Positions 38,149 to 47,857 of a DNA stretch of 64,000 bases are shown here, piece by piece (the stretch's first letter is position 1; each line of letters opens with the position of its first letter). The stretch is from Betaproteobacteria bacterium. Lineage in GTDB: Bacteria; Pseudomonadota; Gammaproteobacteria; Burkholderiales; Burkholderiaceae_C. The stretch covers positions 124,001-188,000 of the forward strand of contig CANGHH010000007.1 of NCBI GenBank assembly GCA_947453725.1, in the 5' to 3' direction. The notes below the pieces were generated by a model, which worked only from the letters and a program-made list of their open reading frames with translations, was not told the origin of the DNA and did no database searches. Made by a program: the position numbers and the translations under genes.

Positions 38149-38172
38149 CGACCCCCCGTGATCGTGGGGTCG
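38149..38172. terminator. Hairpin after rlmI
   Basis: CGACCCC at 38149-38155 pairs with GGGGTCG at 38166-38172 around a ten-base loop. Only a weak T content follows. It is likely to end the rlmI transcript and separates it from the metalloprotease gene. Confidence 0.5.
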
Positions 38173-38276
38173 TTGGCCGTCGAGCCCGGTCCGTGATCGA
38201 CGCAGAATCCGGCGTCGCTGTGAGTGCGTGTCTGCCGATCCCCGGGGCCGCCTCCGGTCTTCTCTTGGAGCAGCCC

Positions 38277-39353
38277 TTGAAACCCGATGCCATCCAGCGT
38301 GCGCTGACCGTCTTCGCCGTGGCCGCTGCCGGGCTGGCCACGGCGCCCGCGGCCCACGCGCTGAGCTTCGTGTTCAGGGACACCACAGTGGGCGGCAGCA
38401 TGACGGCCGCGCAACTGGCGGCCGTCACCGCCGCCGGCGCTTACTGGTCCAGCCAGTTCAGCGACAACGTGACCGTCTACGTCGACATGGGTTTTGACCA
38501 CCTGGGCACCAACATCCTGGGTCAGACGGGCTCGAACTTCGGGGCCCTCAGCTACAGCGCGCTGCGTTCCAGTCTGGTCGCCGACGCCACGTCAGCGCGT
38601 GACGCCACCGCCGTGGCCCACCTGCCGACCGGCCCGGCGCTGGCCTTCTACGCCACCCAGGGTGACCTCAGCAGCCGCTACGACAACGACGGCTCGGTCA
38701 ACAACACGCGGCTCGGCCTGACCACGGCCAACGCCAAGGCCCTCGGTTATGCCACCGGCACCAGTGCGGCCAATCCCGATGCGGCGATGACCTTCTCCAG
38801 CGATTTCGCCTTCGCCTACACCCGCGCCGGGGGCACGCCGGCCGGGCAGATCGACTTCATCACCGTGGTCGAGCACGAACTCGGCCACGCCCTGGGCTTC
38901 GTATCGGGCGTGGATGACATCGATGACTGCGCCGGTACCGGCCGAGGCACGGCTTGCCACATCAGCAACACCGTCGACCGCTTCGAAGGCGACTGGTGGT
39001 ACGCGCCGCTCGACCTCTACCGGTACTCGGCAGCCGGCCTGGACCTGCGCGTCGGCGGCAGCCCCTACTTCTCGATCGACGGCGGCGCCACGGCCATCGA
39101 CATTTTCTCGACCGGCACGCTCAACGGCAACGGCCATCAGGCCAGCCATTTCGGACCCGACCTGCTGAACCTGATGCGCCCCACGCTGGACTACGGCCGC
39201 GCCTATGACGCCAGCGACGCCGACCTGGCGGCGCTGGACGTGATCGGCTGGAATCTGACCGCCGCCGTTCCCGAACCCGGCAGCTGGGCCCTGCAGCTCG
39301 CCGGCCTGGCCGCCTTCAGCGGCATCGCCCGGCGCCGTCGCGCGGCGGCCTGA
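38277..39353 (+). CDS. PEP-CTERM zinc metalloprotease (NF038122-like)
   Basis: From TTG 38277, preceded by GGAG, the protein has 358 residues with a signal peptide (MKPDAIQRAL to about AHALS). The zinc-binding VEHELGHALGF supplies HExxHxxG, followed by SGVDDIDDC. The C-terminus is a PEP-CTERM signal: VPEPGSWALQLAGLAAFSGIARRRR. This matches the NF038122-type secreted metalloproteases. It is predicted to be exported and processed by an exosortase; substrate unknown. Its stop directly abuts that of the convergent lrp-like gene. Confidence 0.87.
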   Translation: MKPDAIQRALTVFAVAAAGLATAPAAHALSFVFRDTTVGGSMTAAQLAAVTAAGAYWSSQFSDNVTVYVDMGFDHLGTNILGQTGSNFGALSYSALRSSLVADATSARDATAVAHLPTGPALAFYATQGDLSSRYDNDGSVNNTRLGLTTANAKALGYATGTSAANPDAAMTFSSDFAFAYTRAGGTPAGQIDFITVVEHELGHALGFVSGVDDIDDCAGTGRGTACHISNTVDRFEGDWWYAPLDLYRYSAAGLDLRVGGSPYFSIDGGATAIDIFSTGTLNGNGHQASHFGPDLLNLMRPTLDYGRAYDASDADLAALDVIGWNLTAAVPEPGSWALQLAGLAAFSGIARRRRAAA

Positions 39354-39842
39354 TCAGCGCGGCGCGGCCGCTGGCTGCGGCAGCGCCACCCGCGTATCGA
39401 ACTTCGCGCGTTTCACGCTGAAGAAGGCCTTCACGTTGCGCACATTGGCGTCCTGCGTGAACAGCCGCTGCACCAGTGCGTGGTAGGCCGGCATGTCGGC
39501 GACCTGCAGCGTCAACATGAAGTCGGGGCCCGGCGAGACGCGGTAAAGCTGGCGCACGGCCACCTCGGCCACCGCGCGGGCCTCGAAGGCGTCCAGGTGC
39601 TCGGCGCCCTGGCGGTCCAGCGTCACTTCGACCAGCACGGTCAGTCCGGCCCCGGCGCCCAATGCGGCCTGGTTGATCAAGGCCACGCGGCCTTCGATCA
39701 CGCCGGCGTCGACCAGGCGCCGCACCCGGCGCAGCGCCGTGGCGGGCGAGGTCAGCGCGCGTTCGGCCAGGTCCTGATTCGACAGGTCGGCGTCGGTCTG
39801 CAGCAGTTCCAGCAGGCGCAGGTCGGTCGCATCAAGGTTCAT
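39354..39842 (-). CDS. Lrp/AsnC family transcriptional regulator
   Basis: The 162-residue regulator has an N-terminal winged helix-turn-helix (DLRLLELLQTDADLSNQDLAERALTSPATALRRVRRL, quoted in part as LLQTDADLSNQDLAER and ATALRRVRRL) and a C-terminal RAM ligand-binding domain with QLYRVSPGPDFMLTLQVAD. Lrp-type proteins sense amino acids and wrap DNA as octamers. It faces glmS across an AT-rich spacer that contains an inverted repeat, so it may control itself or glmS. Ligand unknown. Confidence 0.92.
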   Translation of the reverse strand: MNLDATDLRLLELLQTDADLSNQDLAERALTSPATALRRVRRLVDAGVIEGRVALINQAALGAGAGLTVLVEVTLDRQGAEHLDAFEARAVAEVAVRQLYRVSPGPDFMLTLQVADMPAYHALVQRLFTQDANVRNVKAFFSVKRAKFDTRVALPQPAAAPR

Positions 39843-39903
39843 GATGAAATAATAAGCTTATAAATTGAATAGAAATGGATGAAACTTTCTGTCGGCCATA
39901 AAC

Positions 39904-39929
39904 ATGGTGAGTTAACGCAAAAACACCAT
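39904..39929. promoter_or_regulatory. Inverted repeat in the AT-rich lrp-glmS spacer
   Basis: ATGGTG (39904-39909) and CACCAT (39924-39929) face each other with 14 bases between. The whole spacer from 39843 is far richer in A and T than the rest of the window, as is typical for Lrp-type binding regions. It is a candidate operator for the Lrp-family protein; not proven. Confidence 0.4.
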
Positions 39930-39996
39930 TGTTTTTGATAGAAACCGCCACTGTGTTCGACCTAGGATGCGCGACCCCAGTCCCAAGGACATCACC

Positions 39997-41946
<1,950 letters not shown>

Positions 41947-42013
41947 CCGGCTGACTCGGCGTCTGGGTAGCACGGAGAACTTGGGACAAGGTGGCGCGAA
42001 GCTGCGCGCCATG

Positions 42014-42033
42014 GCCCAGCCTCGAGGCTGGGC
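42014..42033. other. 20-bp perfect palindrome between glmS and the ABC transporter
   Basis: GCCCAGCCTC and its exact complement are contiguous. A further stem, GGCGCG (41993-41998) with CGCGCC (42005-42010), precedes it and a 12-base palindrome CGACAGCTGTCG follows at 42106-42117. They lie in the 195-base spacer between two convergent units. They probably serve in termination, but no T tract is present. No gene is seen in the spacer. Confidence 0.45.
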
Positions 42034-42141
42034 TGACGATGGACCACCGGACGGCGGACTCTGGGGGGCCGCTCATCGCCGGGACTGCCCGTTCGCGGCA
42101 GCACCCGACAGCTGTCGTTCATGACGAGGGGGTCCCGCGGG

Positions 42142-42969
42142 CTAGCGCACCAACATTCGCCGCAAACCGTAGCTGAGCGCGTCGACCTGGCCGACAAGCA
42201 ACAACATAGCGAGCAGCACCGTCGCCGTCTTGTTCATGTGGAAAAGCCCCATGTGAAACGACAGCAGTTGCCCCAGGCCTCCCGCACCGACCACACCGAG
42301 CACGGCAGCCGCGCGGATATTGTTTTCCCAGCGGTACAAGGTGTAGCTCACCAACTGCGGCAGTACTTGCGGCAGCGTGGCGTACAAGAACACTTGACCC
42401 GCTCGTGCGCCCTGGGTTCGCAGCGCTGCCCCGGGTCCCGCTGGCGCGTTTTCGATCGCCTCGGCGAATAGCCGCCCGAGTACGCCCGTGGTGTGCGCTG
42501 CCAGCGCCAGCGTGCCAGCGAAAGGGCCCAGGCCGGCGGCAATCAGCAGCAGGCTGGCCCACACCAGTTCCGGCACCGACCGCAAGGCATTGAGGAGCAG
42601 CCTCGTGGGCGAACGGGTCCAGGCCGAGTCACCGGCGTGCAAACGGCTGGCCGGCAAGGCCAGCATCAGACCGATCGCCGCCGCGATCACCGTACCCAGG
42701 GCCGACATGGCCAGGGTCTCCCAGGTGGCGACCACAACTTGATGCACGAACCCCGGCTGCAGGTCAGGCGGGAAGAACTCGCCCAGGAACCGCGCCATGC
42801 TGAGCGCGGCGTCCACCGCGAAGAACTGTGCCCATTGCAGGTCCAGCGACCAGAAGCTGACGACCACCAGCGCGACCAAGCCGGCCGTCAACCAGCAGGC
42901 TTTGCAGCGCGCGCCGACGATGGGCGGCGGCAGCTTGCAAGGCGCATTGGCCGCGTGACGATCGGTCAT
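42142..42969 (-). CDS. ABC transporter permease, PhnE type (second permease; putative selenium-oxyanion uptake)
   Basis: This 275-residue inner-membrane protein has PhnE-like features: a hydrophobic N-terminal helix, ETLAMSALGTVIAA, NALRSVPELVWASLL, and the EAA-loop AIENAPAGPGAALRTQGA, followed by LYRWENNIRAAAVLGVVGAGGLGQ. It starts at ATG 42969, overlapping the stop of the first permease (ATGA). It is the last gene of a four-gene phnD-phnC-phnE-phnE unit that follows senA. Two separate permeases would form the transmembrane heterodimer. A selenium role is inferred from linkage to senA, senB and selD. Confidence 0.85.
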   Translation of the reverse strand: MTDRHAANAPCKLPPPIVGARCKACWLTAGLVALVVVSFWSLDLQWAQFFAVDAALSMARFLGEFFPPDLQPGFVHQVVVATWETLAMSALGTVIAAAIGLMLALPASRLHAGDSAWTRSPTRLLLNALRSVPELVWASLLLIAAGLGPFAGTLALAAHTTGVLGRLFAEAIENAPAGPGAALRTQGARAGQVFLYATLPQVLPQLVSYTLYRWENNIRAAAVLGVVGAGGLGQLLSFHMGLFHMNKTATVLLAMLLLVGQVDALSYGLRRMLVR

Positions 42970-43814
42970 GCCAGCGCCTTGCGCAGCCAGGTGCTGGTGC
43001 TGTCGGCCAGCGCGACGAGGCCGAAGAACACCAGCAGCATGGTCGATACCTCGCCGCCGGCGAACATCTTCATCGAGCTGTCCAGCTGCTGCCCCAGGCC
43101 CCCGGCGCCGACGAAGCCCAGTACCACCGAAGAGCGGATGGCGCATTCCCAGCGGTACACCGTGTACGAGATCAGCTCGCCGGCGTTCTGGGGCAACAGG
43201 CCGAAGCAGAAGGCCTGCAGCCGCCCGCAGCCATTTCGCAGCAGCGATTCAGTGGCGTGCACTTCGCCGCTTTCCAGAATCTCGCCATAGACCTTGCCCA
43301 GCATGCCGCCATAGGTGAGCGCGATCGCCAGCACGCCGGCCGTCGGCCCGAGACCGACGACACGAACGAAGACCAGCGCCCACACCAGTTCGGGCACGCT
43401 GCGCAGGACGATCAGCAGCAGCCTGACGGCCTGGCGCATGGTGAAGGGCAGAGCCGCCATGCGGCCGCTGAAGGCCGACACCGACAGCACCCGCGTCGAG
43501 AGCAGCGTCAGCGGAAAGGCCATCAGCAGCGCCAGCGTCATGCCGGCCGTGGCGATGGCCACCGTGCGCCAGGTCTCGCGCGCAACCAAGGCGAGAAAGT
43601 CCGCCGACATCGCTGGCGGCAGGAAGCTGCCCAGGAACTGCCCGGTGACTTCCCGGCTCCTCGCATCGAACAGTTGCCAGGGCTTGAACTCGGTCGCCGT
43701 CAGCAGCGGCCACAACAGCACCAGCGCAGCACCCGTCCAGAAGACGCGTGCCAGCCAGTCCGGATCGCGGGTCGATGGCCGGACTGATCGGCCCAGGCCG
43801 GCGACGCCGTTCAT
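42966..43814 (-). CDS. ABC transporter permease, PhnE type (first permease; putative selenium-oxyanion uptake)
   Basis: The 282-residue inner-membrane permease has ETWRTVAIATAGMTLALLMAFP, IVLRSVPELVWALVFV, the GEILESGEVHATESLLRNG coupling loop, and YRWECAIRSSVVLGFVGAGGLGQQ. It is a paralogue of the second permease. Its ATG (43814) overlaps the end of the ATPase gene, and its stop overlaps the next start, so the unit is tightly coupled. Specificity cannot be read from permeases. Confidence 0.86.
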   Translation of the reverse strand: MNGVAGLGRSVRPSTRDPDWLARVFWTGAALVLLWPLLTATEFKPWQLFDARSREVTGQFLGSFLPPAMSADFLALVARETWRTVAIATAGMTLALLMAFPLTLLSTRVLSVSAFSGRMAALPFTMRQAVRLLLIVLRSVPELVWALVFVRVVGLGPTAGVLAIALTYGGMLGKVYGEILESGEVHATESLLRNGCGRLQAFCFGLLPQNAGELISYTVYRWECAIRSSVVLGFVGAGGLGQQLDSSMKMFAGGEVSTMLLVFFGLVALADSTSTWLRKALA

Positions 43815-44647
43815 CGGCAGTGCATCACCACCGGCGCTGGCACGGCCATCGGCCCGGCCGCCGCGGTGGCCGGGGGCTCACCGCGCAGCTCGCCCTCGTG
43901 CTGTTCGTACAGCGCCTCGAGCCGAGTCTGCGTGACTTCAACCGTCGGCAAGTCGAACGCAATGGCACCGTCACGCAGACCCACGATGCGCGGGAACTGC
44001 GCCAGTGCCGCGTCCACCTGGTGCAGACTGGTGACCAGCGTGATGCCGCGCGCGCGGGCGCAATCCCCCAGCGTGGCGAGCGCCTGCCGGGCGCGCGCGG
44101 GGTCCAGCGACGACAGCGGTTCGTCCACCAGCCACAGGCGAGCTGGCGAAAGCAGCGCCCGCGCCAGGCCCACGCGCTGGCGCTCACCGCCGGACAACCT
44201 GTCGACGCGCTCGAACAGCTTGTCTTCCAGATCGAAGCGCGCCAGTGCTTCATAGGCGGCCGGGATGTCCGCCGGATAGAACAAAGAACGCAGGCTGGAG
44301 AGCAAACCCATGGTCGGCAGGCGCCCGGCGAGCACCGACGTCACGACTCGCTGGCGCGGCGGCAACGGTGGCACCTGGGGCGCCAGGAAGAGCTGCCCGC
44401 GCAAGCGGTGCAGGTCCCGATTCGACAGGCGCCAGGGCGCGTCATCGCCCAAGGTGTACTCGCCGGCGGCAGGCGGCAGCGCGCACGCCAACACCTGCAT
44501 CAAGGTTGTCTTGCCGGCGCCCGATGGACCGATGACAGCCAGTTGCTCGCCATCGGCGATCTGCAGGTCGACATCCCGCAGCGCATGGGCTGCGCCCGGG
44601 CGTGCGGCCGGGTGCCGGGCCGACACCTGGGTCAGTTGCAGTCTCAA
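43811..44647 (-). CDS. ABC transporter ATP-binding protein, PhnC type
   Basis: This ATPase energises import by the two PhnE-type permeases. It has Walker A GPSGAGKTTLMQ, the Q-loop APQVPP, the ABC signature LSGGERQRVG, Walker B LWLVDEPLSSLD and the switch histidine in TSLHQVD. A TTG at 44647 gives 278 residues; no ATG is available and longer frames run into the binding-protein gene. An acidic, Pro/Ala-rich tail of about 25 residues follows the core. Its gene order after the binding protein is the phnDCE order. Confidence 0.85.
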   Translation of the reverse strand: MRLQLTQVSARHPAARPGAAHALRDVDLQIADGEQLAVIGPSGAGKTTLMQVLACALPPAAGEYTLGDDAPWRLSNRDLHRLRGQLFLAPQVPPLPPRQRVVTSVLAGRLPTMGLLSSLRSLFYPADIPAAYEALARFDLEDKLFERVDRLSGGERQRVGLARALLSPARLWLVDEPLSSLDPARARQALATLGDCARARGITLVTSLHQVDAALAQFPRIVGLRDGAIAFDLPTVEVTQTRLEALYEQHEGELRGEPPATAAAGPMAVPAPVVMHCR

Positions 44648-44666
44648 GTCAGCCAGCCACGCCGTT

Positions 44667-45530
44667 TCACAGCAGGCCGGCGCTGCGCGCCGCCGTTTCG
44701 ATGCCCTTGTAATTCTCGGCCTTGGTCGGCACGAAGCGGTTGGCGCGCTGCAGTTCGAGAATCTCCTTGCCTGCCGGATCATTGCGGGTCAGCGACAGCA
44801 GGGCCTGCGTCAGTTTCTCCCGGACGGCGGCGGGCATGTCGGCGTGCACGGTCCAGTTGTAGTCGTAGTACGTCGGCGTCGTGTAGAAGGCGATGACCTT
44901 GCTGGTGTCGACCTTCTTGTCGGCAACGAATTTTTCCCACACGGAAATATTGAGCGCACCGGCTTGCACCTTGCCGGCGACGACCGCCGCGATGGTGGCG
45001 TCGTGGGCTCCGCTATAGGCCACGCGGCGGAAGTCCTTGTCGGGGTCCACGCCGGCCTGCAGCAGGAAGCTGCGTGGCATCAGGTGGCCGGATGTGGAGC
45101 TCTGAGAACCGAAACTCACATCCTTGCCCTTGAGGTCGGCCAACTGCTTGATGGCCGGGTCGCTGGTGATGAAGACCGAGCGGAATTTTTCGTCCTCTTC
45201 CCGCTGCACGATGGGAACGGCTTTACCGCCCGATCGGATCTGCGCCTGCACGAAGGTGAAACCGCCGAACCAGGCCATGTCGACCTTGCGATTGGCCAGC
45301 GCCTCGACGGCCGCTGCGTAGTCGGTGACAGGCGTGAACTCGACCTTGATGCCGAGCTTGCCTTCGAGGTACTTCATCAGCGGCGCAGCCTTGCGCGCCA
45401 GTTCGGTGGGCGATTCGTCAGGAATCGCGGTGACGCGAAACACCGGCTGCGCGAACGCGGAGGCGGCGCACAGCAGCAGCGCGCCGGTCAGCAAGGACTT
45501 GAGGTTCCACATGATGGTCTTGGGGCTCAT
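44667..45530 (-). CDS. Periplasmic substrate-binding protein, PhnD type (putative selenate/selenite)
   Basis: The 287-residue protein has a signal peptide (cleaved near SAFAQPV) and the PhnD fold: AIPDESPTELARKAAPLMKYLEG, VDMAWFGGFTFVQA, FGSQSSTSGHLMPRSF with the anion-binding Ser-Thr-Ser, YSGAHDATIAAV and ALNISVWEKFV. Families of this type bind phosphonate, phosphite or other oxyanions. The segment ALNISVWEKF differs from the E/D-bearing one that holds the amino group in E. coli PhnD. Together with its place between senA and a transporter near selD, this fits the group annotated as putative selenate ABC transporter binding proteins. The ligand is inferred. Confidence 0.82.
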   Translation of the reverse strand: MSPKTIMWNLKSLLTGALLLCAASAFAQPVFRVTAIPDESPTELARKAAPLMKYLEGKLGIKVEFTPVTDYAAAVEALANRKVDMAWFGGFTFVQAQIRSGGKAVPIVQREEDEKFRSVFITSDPAIKQLADLKGKDVSFGSQSSTSGHLMPRSFLLQAGVDPDKDFRRVAYSGAHDATIAAVVAGKVQAGALNISVWEKFVADKKVDTSKVIAFYTTPTYYDYNWTVHADMPAAVREKLTQALLSLTRNDPAGKEILELQRANRFVPTKAENYKGIETAARSAGLL

Positions 45531-45629
45531 GGTTTCGACACGGTGTTTGGGCAGGCTGCGGCGCGGCCGATGAGGCGACTTTAGCCGTACCGCCCTGACC
45601 GCCTCTGCAAGCCGCTGGATGCCCTCGGC

Positions 45630-46850
45630 CTACAGCGCGCAACTGCGGAAGCCGGCCGGCACGTCGTTGCGATGGGGCATGAAGAAGTTGCGGTAGCGCG
45701 GATGGCGCATGCGCGGCTGCGTCATGAACGACCCACCGCGCAGCACCCGCCGGCTGCCAAACCAGGGTTCGGAGTAGTCGCGGTAGGGGTGGGGCTCGAA
45801 GCCCGGATAGGGCTGGAACGGGCTGGCCGTCCACTCCCAGACCTGGCCCCATCCGAAGTCGGCGGGACGTTGAACCGCTGCGCGCTCCCACTCGGCCTCG
45901 GTCGGCAATCGCCGGCCGGCCCAGCGGCACCACGCCTCGGCTTCGTGGACGGTCAGGTGGCAGGCGGGATGGTTCAGGTCCAGCGATTGCCAGGCGCCGT
46001 GTCGCCATTGCTGCCAGGCCTTGGTCTGGAGACCGTCGCGCCGCAGATAGCGCGGCGCTTGCGGTCGCTCGGTCGCCAGCCAGGCGGCGCCGGCTTCGCT
46101 CCACCAGCGGGGCTGGCCGTAGCCACCTGCTTCGACAAAGTTCAGGTACTCGCCCCAGCGGGTGACCTGGCTGTCGATGCCGGTTGCCGGAAGCTGCACA
46201 GCAAGGCCAGCCAGTTCGTTGTCGAAGGCGAAGGCCGTACCGCTGCTGCCCAGCGTCCACGAGCCGGCGTCGAATGAAAGTTGCCGGCCTGCACCGTCCA
46301 GCGCATGGGCCTGCCAGCGCGCATCGGCGATGGGAACCCCGAGGCTTTGTGCCATGTAGAGCGCAGCCTCGTGGTGCATGTCTTCGTGGAACAAGGCCAG
46401 CCTGAAAAAGTACAGCGCCGCATCGCTGCCATCGCTCTCGCGCAAGCACGCCAGCGTACCCTCCAGCTGCGCTGCGAGCTCCGCGCGCGTGGCGCCTGCA
46501 TCGGGCAGCGACAGCGACCAGCGCGTGTGGTGCGGTACGTGGCTGGAGTCGTACAGCGCGTCGGCATTCGCGCGCACGCCCCTCAGCCGCGGGACCTGCC
46601 GCTCGGCAGCCACCCCCGCAAAGCGCAGGGGGTTGCGCGCGATCCAGAACTCCTGGAACCAGCCGATGTGGCCGAGTTCCCACAGCGGCGGATTCAGCGT
46701 GTCCCGCTGCGGCACCGCCCAACCCGCCATTGACCGATCAACCAGCGCAAAAGTGGCCAAGGTGTCGTCGCGACAGGACCTGAGCGCGGCGGCCAGCCAG
46801 GGGGCGTCCGCCTGGCGGGCCGTGTCGGCGTCTTCGAGCGGGACCGTCAT
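45630..46850 (-). CDS. senA: Selenoneine synthase SenA (EgtB-like)
   Basis: SenA is a non-haem iron enzyme that joins selenosugar-derived selenium to hercynine to make selenoneine. The 406-residue protein has an N-terminal DinB-like domain, with the iron ligands His61 (ELGHIGW) and His155/His159 (LFHEDMHHE), and a C-terminal FGE-sulfatase-like domain (HPACHLTVHEAEAWCRWAGRRLPTEAEWE in two parts, CHLTVHEAEAWCRWAG and RRLPTEAEWERAA; VLRGGSFMTQ; NFFMPHRNDVPAGFR). This differs from sulfur-type EgtB mainly by context: a SenB homologue and selD begin 18 bases away on the opposite strand. The start ATG has GAAGG eight bases upstream. A PhnCDE-type transporter follows 99 bases downstream. Confidence 0.88.
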   Translation of the reverse strand: MTVPLEDADTARQADAPWLAAALRSCRDDTLATFALVDRSMAGWAVPQRDTLNPPLWELGHIGWFQEFWIARNPLRFAGVAAERQVPRLRGVRANADALYDSSHVPHHTRWSLSLPDAGATRAELAAQLEGTLACLRESDGSDAALYFFRLALFHEDMHHEAALYMAQSLGVPIADARWQAHALDGAGRQLSFDAGSWTLGSSGTAFAFDNELAGLAVQLPATGIDSQVTRWGEYLNFVEAGGYGQPRWWSEAGAAWLATERPQAPRYLRRDGLQTKAWQQWRHGAWQSLDLNHPACHLTVHEAEAWCRWAGRRLPTEAEWERAAVQRPADFGWGQVWEWTASPFQPYPGFEPHPYRDYSEPWFGSRRVLRGGSFMTQPRMRHPRYRNFFMPHRNDVPAGFRSCAL

Positions 46851-46867
46851 CGCGTTAACCTTCGAGG

Positions 46868-47857
46868 GTGCACAGACCGGACATCGTGATCGTGACGCCA
46901 GCCCTGGCCGACGCCAACAATGGCAACTGGCAGACCGCCCATCGCTGGTGCCGCATGCTGGCGGGAGCTTACCGGGTGCGCCTGGCTTCGAAATGGGAAG
47001 CCGGCGAAGAAGCCGTGATGATCGCGCTCCATGCCCGCCGTTCGGCGGCGTCCGTCGCGCAGTGGCGCAGCCAACGCCGCTCGGCGCCCCTGGTCGTCGT
47101 GCTGACCGGTACCGATCTCTACCGGGACGTTGCGGGCGACGCCTCGGCCCAGGCCTCGCTGCAGGCCGCTGACCGTCTGATCGTGCTCAACCAACTCGGT
47201 GCCGCGGCCTTGCCCGCGAGCCTGCAGCCCAAAGCCCGCGTGGTCCTGCAGTCCTGCGCGGCGCGGCAGACCTTGCCCAGGACGCCACAGCACCTGCGCG
47301 CGCTGATGGTCGGGCACCTGCGTCCGGAGAAGTCGCCGCAGACCTACTTCGACGCCGCGCGGCTGCTGGCGGGTCGCCCCGACATCCGGCTCGACCATAT
47401 CGGTGCGGCGCTCGATCCGGCGCTCGGCGAGCAGGCCATGGCCTTGATGGCCGAGTACCCGCGCTACCGCTGGCTGGGCGGCCTGGTGCATGGCGTCACC
47501 CGCAGGCGCATCCAGGCGGCCCATGTGCTGGTCCATCCCAGCCGCATGGAAGGCGGTGCGCACGTCGTGATGGAGGCCGTGCGCAGCGGCACCCCGGTGC
47601 TGGCCTCGCGGATCGACGGCAACGTGGGCTTACTCGGCACCCGCTACGACGGCTATTTCCCGCTGGGCGACGCAGCTGTCCTGGCAACCCAGCTGCAGCG
47701 GCTGCGCGACGAGCCGACTATGCTGGCTCACCTGCAGCGCCAATGCGACGAACGCGGGCCCCTGTTCGACCCGACGCGAGAGTCTGCAACCCTGCACGCG
47801 CTGATCGGCGAAATGCTTGAAACGCAGACGCCCTTGACCACCCGAGACACGCCATGA
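46868..47857 (+). CDS. senB: Selenosugar synthase SenB (GT-B glycosyltransferase)
   Basis: SenB transfers selenium from selenophosphate to UDP-sugar to give the selenosugar used by SenA. The 329-residue protein has the GT-B pattern of the family: N-terminal DIVIVTPALADANNGNWQTA, the LTGTDLYRDV loop, MVGHLRPEKSP, and the C-terminal HPSRMEGGAHVVMEAVRSG with the Glu-x7-Glu motif. It begins with GTG 46868, 17 bases from the senA ATG. Its stop overlaps the selD ATG by four bases (ATGA), which couples selenophosphate formation and use. Confidence 0.87.
   Translation: MHRPDIVIVTPALADANNGNWQTAHRWCRMLAGAYRVRLASKWEAGEEAVMIALHARRSAASVAQWRSQRRSAPLVVVLTGTDLYRDVAGDASAQASLQAADRLIVLNQLGAAALPASLQPKARVVLQSCAARQTLPRTPQHLRALMVGHLRPEKSPQTYFDAARLLAGRPDIRLDHIGAALDPALGEQAMALMAEYPRYRWLGGLVHGVTRRRIQAAHVLVHPSRMEGGAHVVMEAVRSGTPVLASRIDGNVGLLGTRYDGYFPLGDAAVLATQLQRLRDEPTMLAHLQRQCDERGPLFDPTRESATLHALIGEMLETQTPLTTRDTP

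Noticed and set aside
39843..39996. glmS ribozyme/riboswitch
   Set aside because: No conserved glmS ribozyme segments are seen; the region looks like an AT-rich protein-binding spacer.
42142..45530. A classical phosphonate uptake operon
   Set aside because: Protein families fit, but no C-P lyase or phosphonatase genes are present and the neighbours are senA, senB and selD.
45630..46850. Ergothioneine synthase EgtB
   Set aside because: The fold is shared, but no egtD or egtC is adjacent, while senB and selD are; SenA is the better call.
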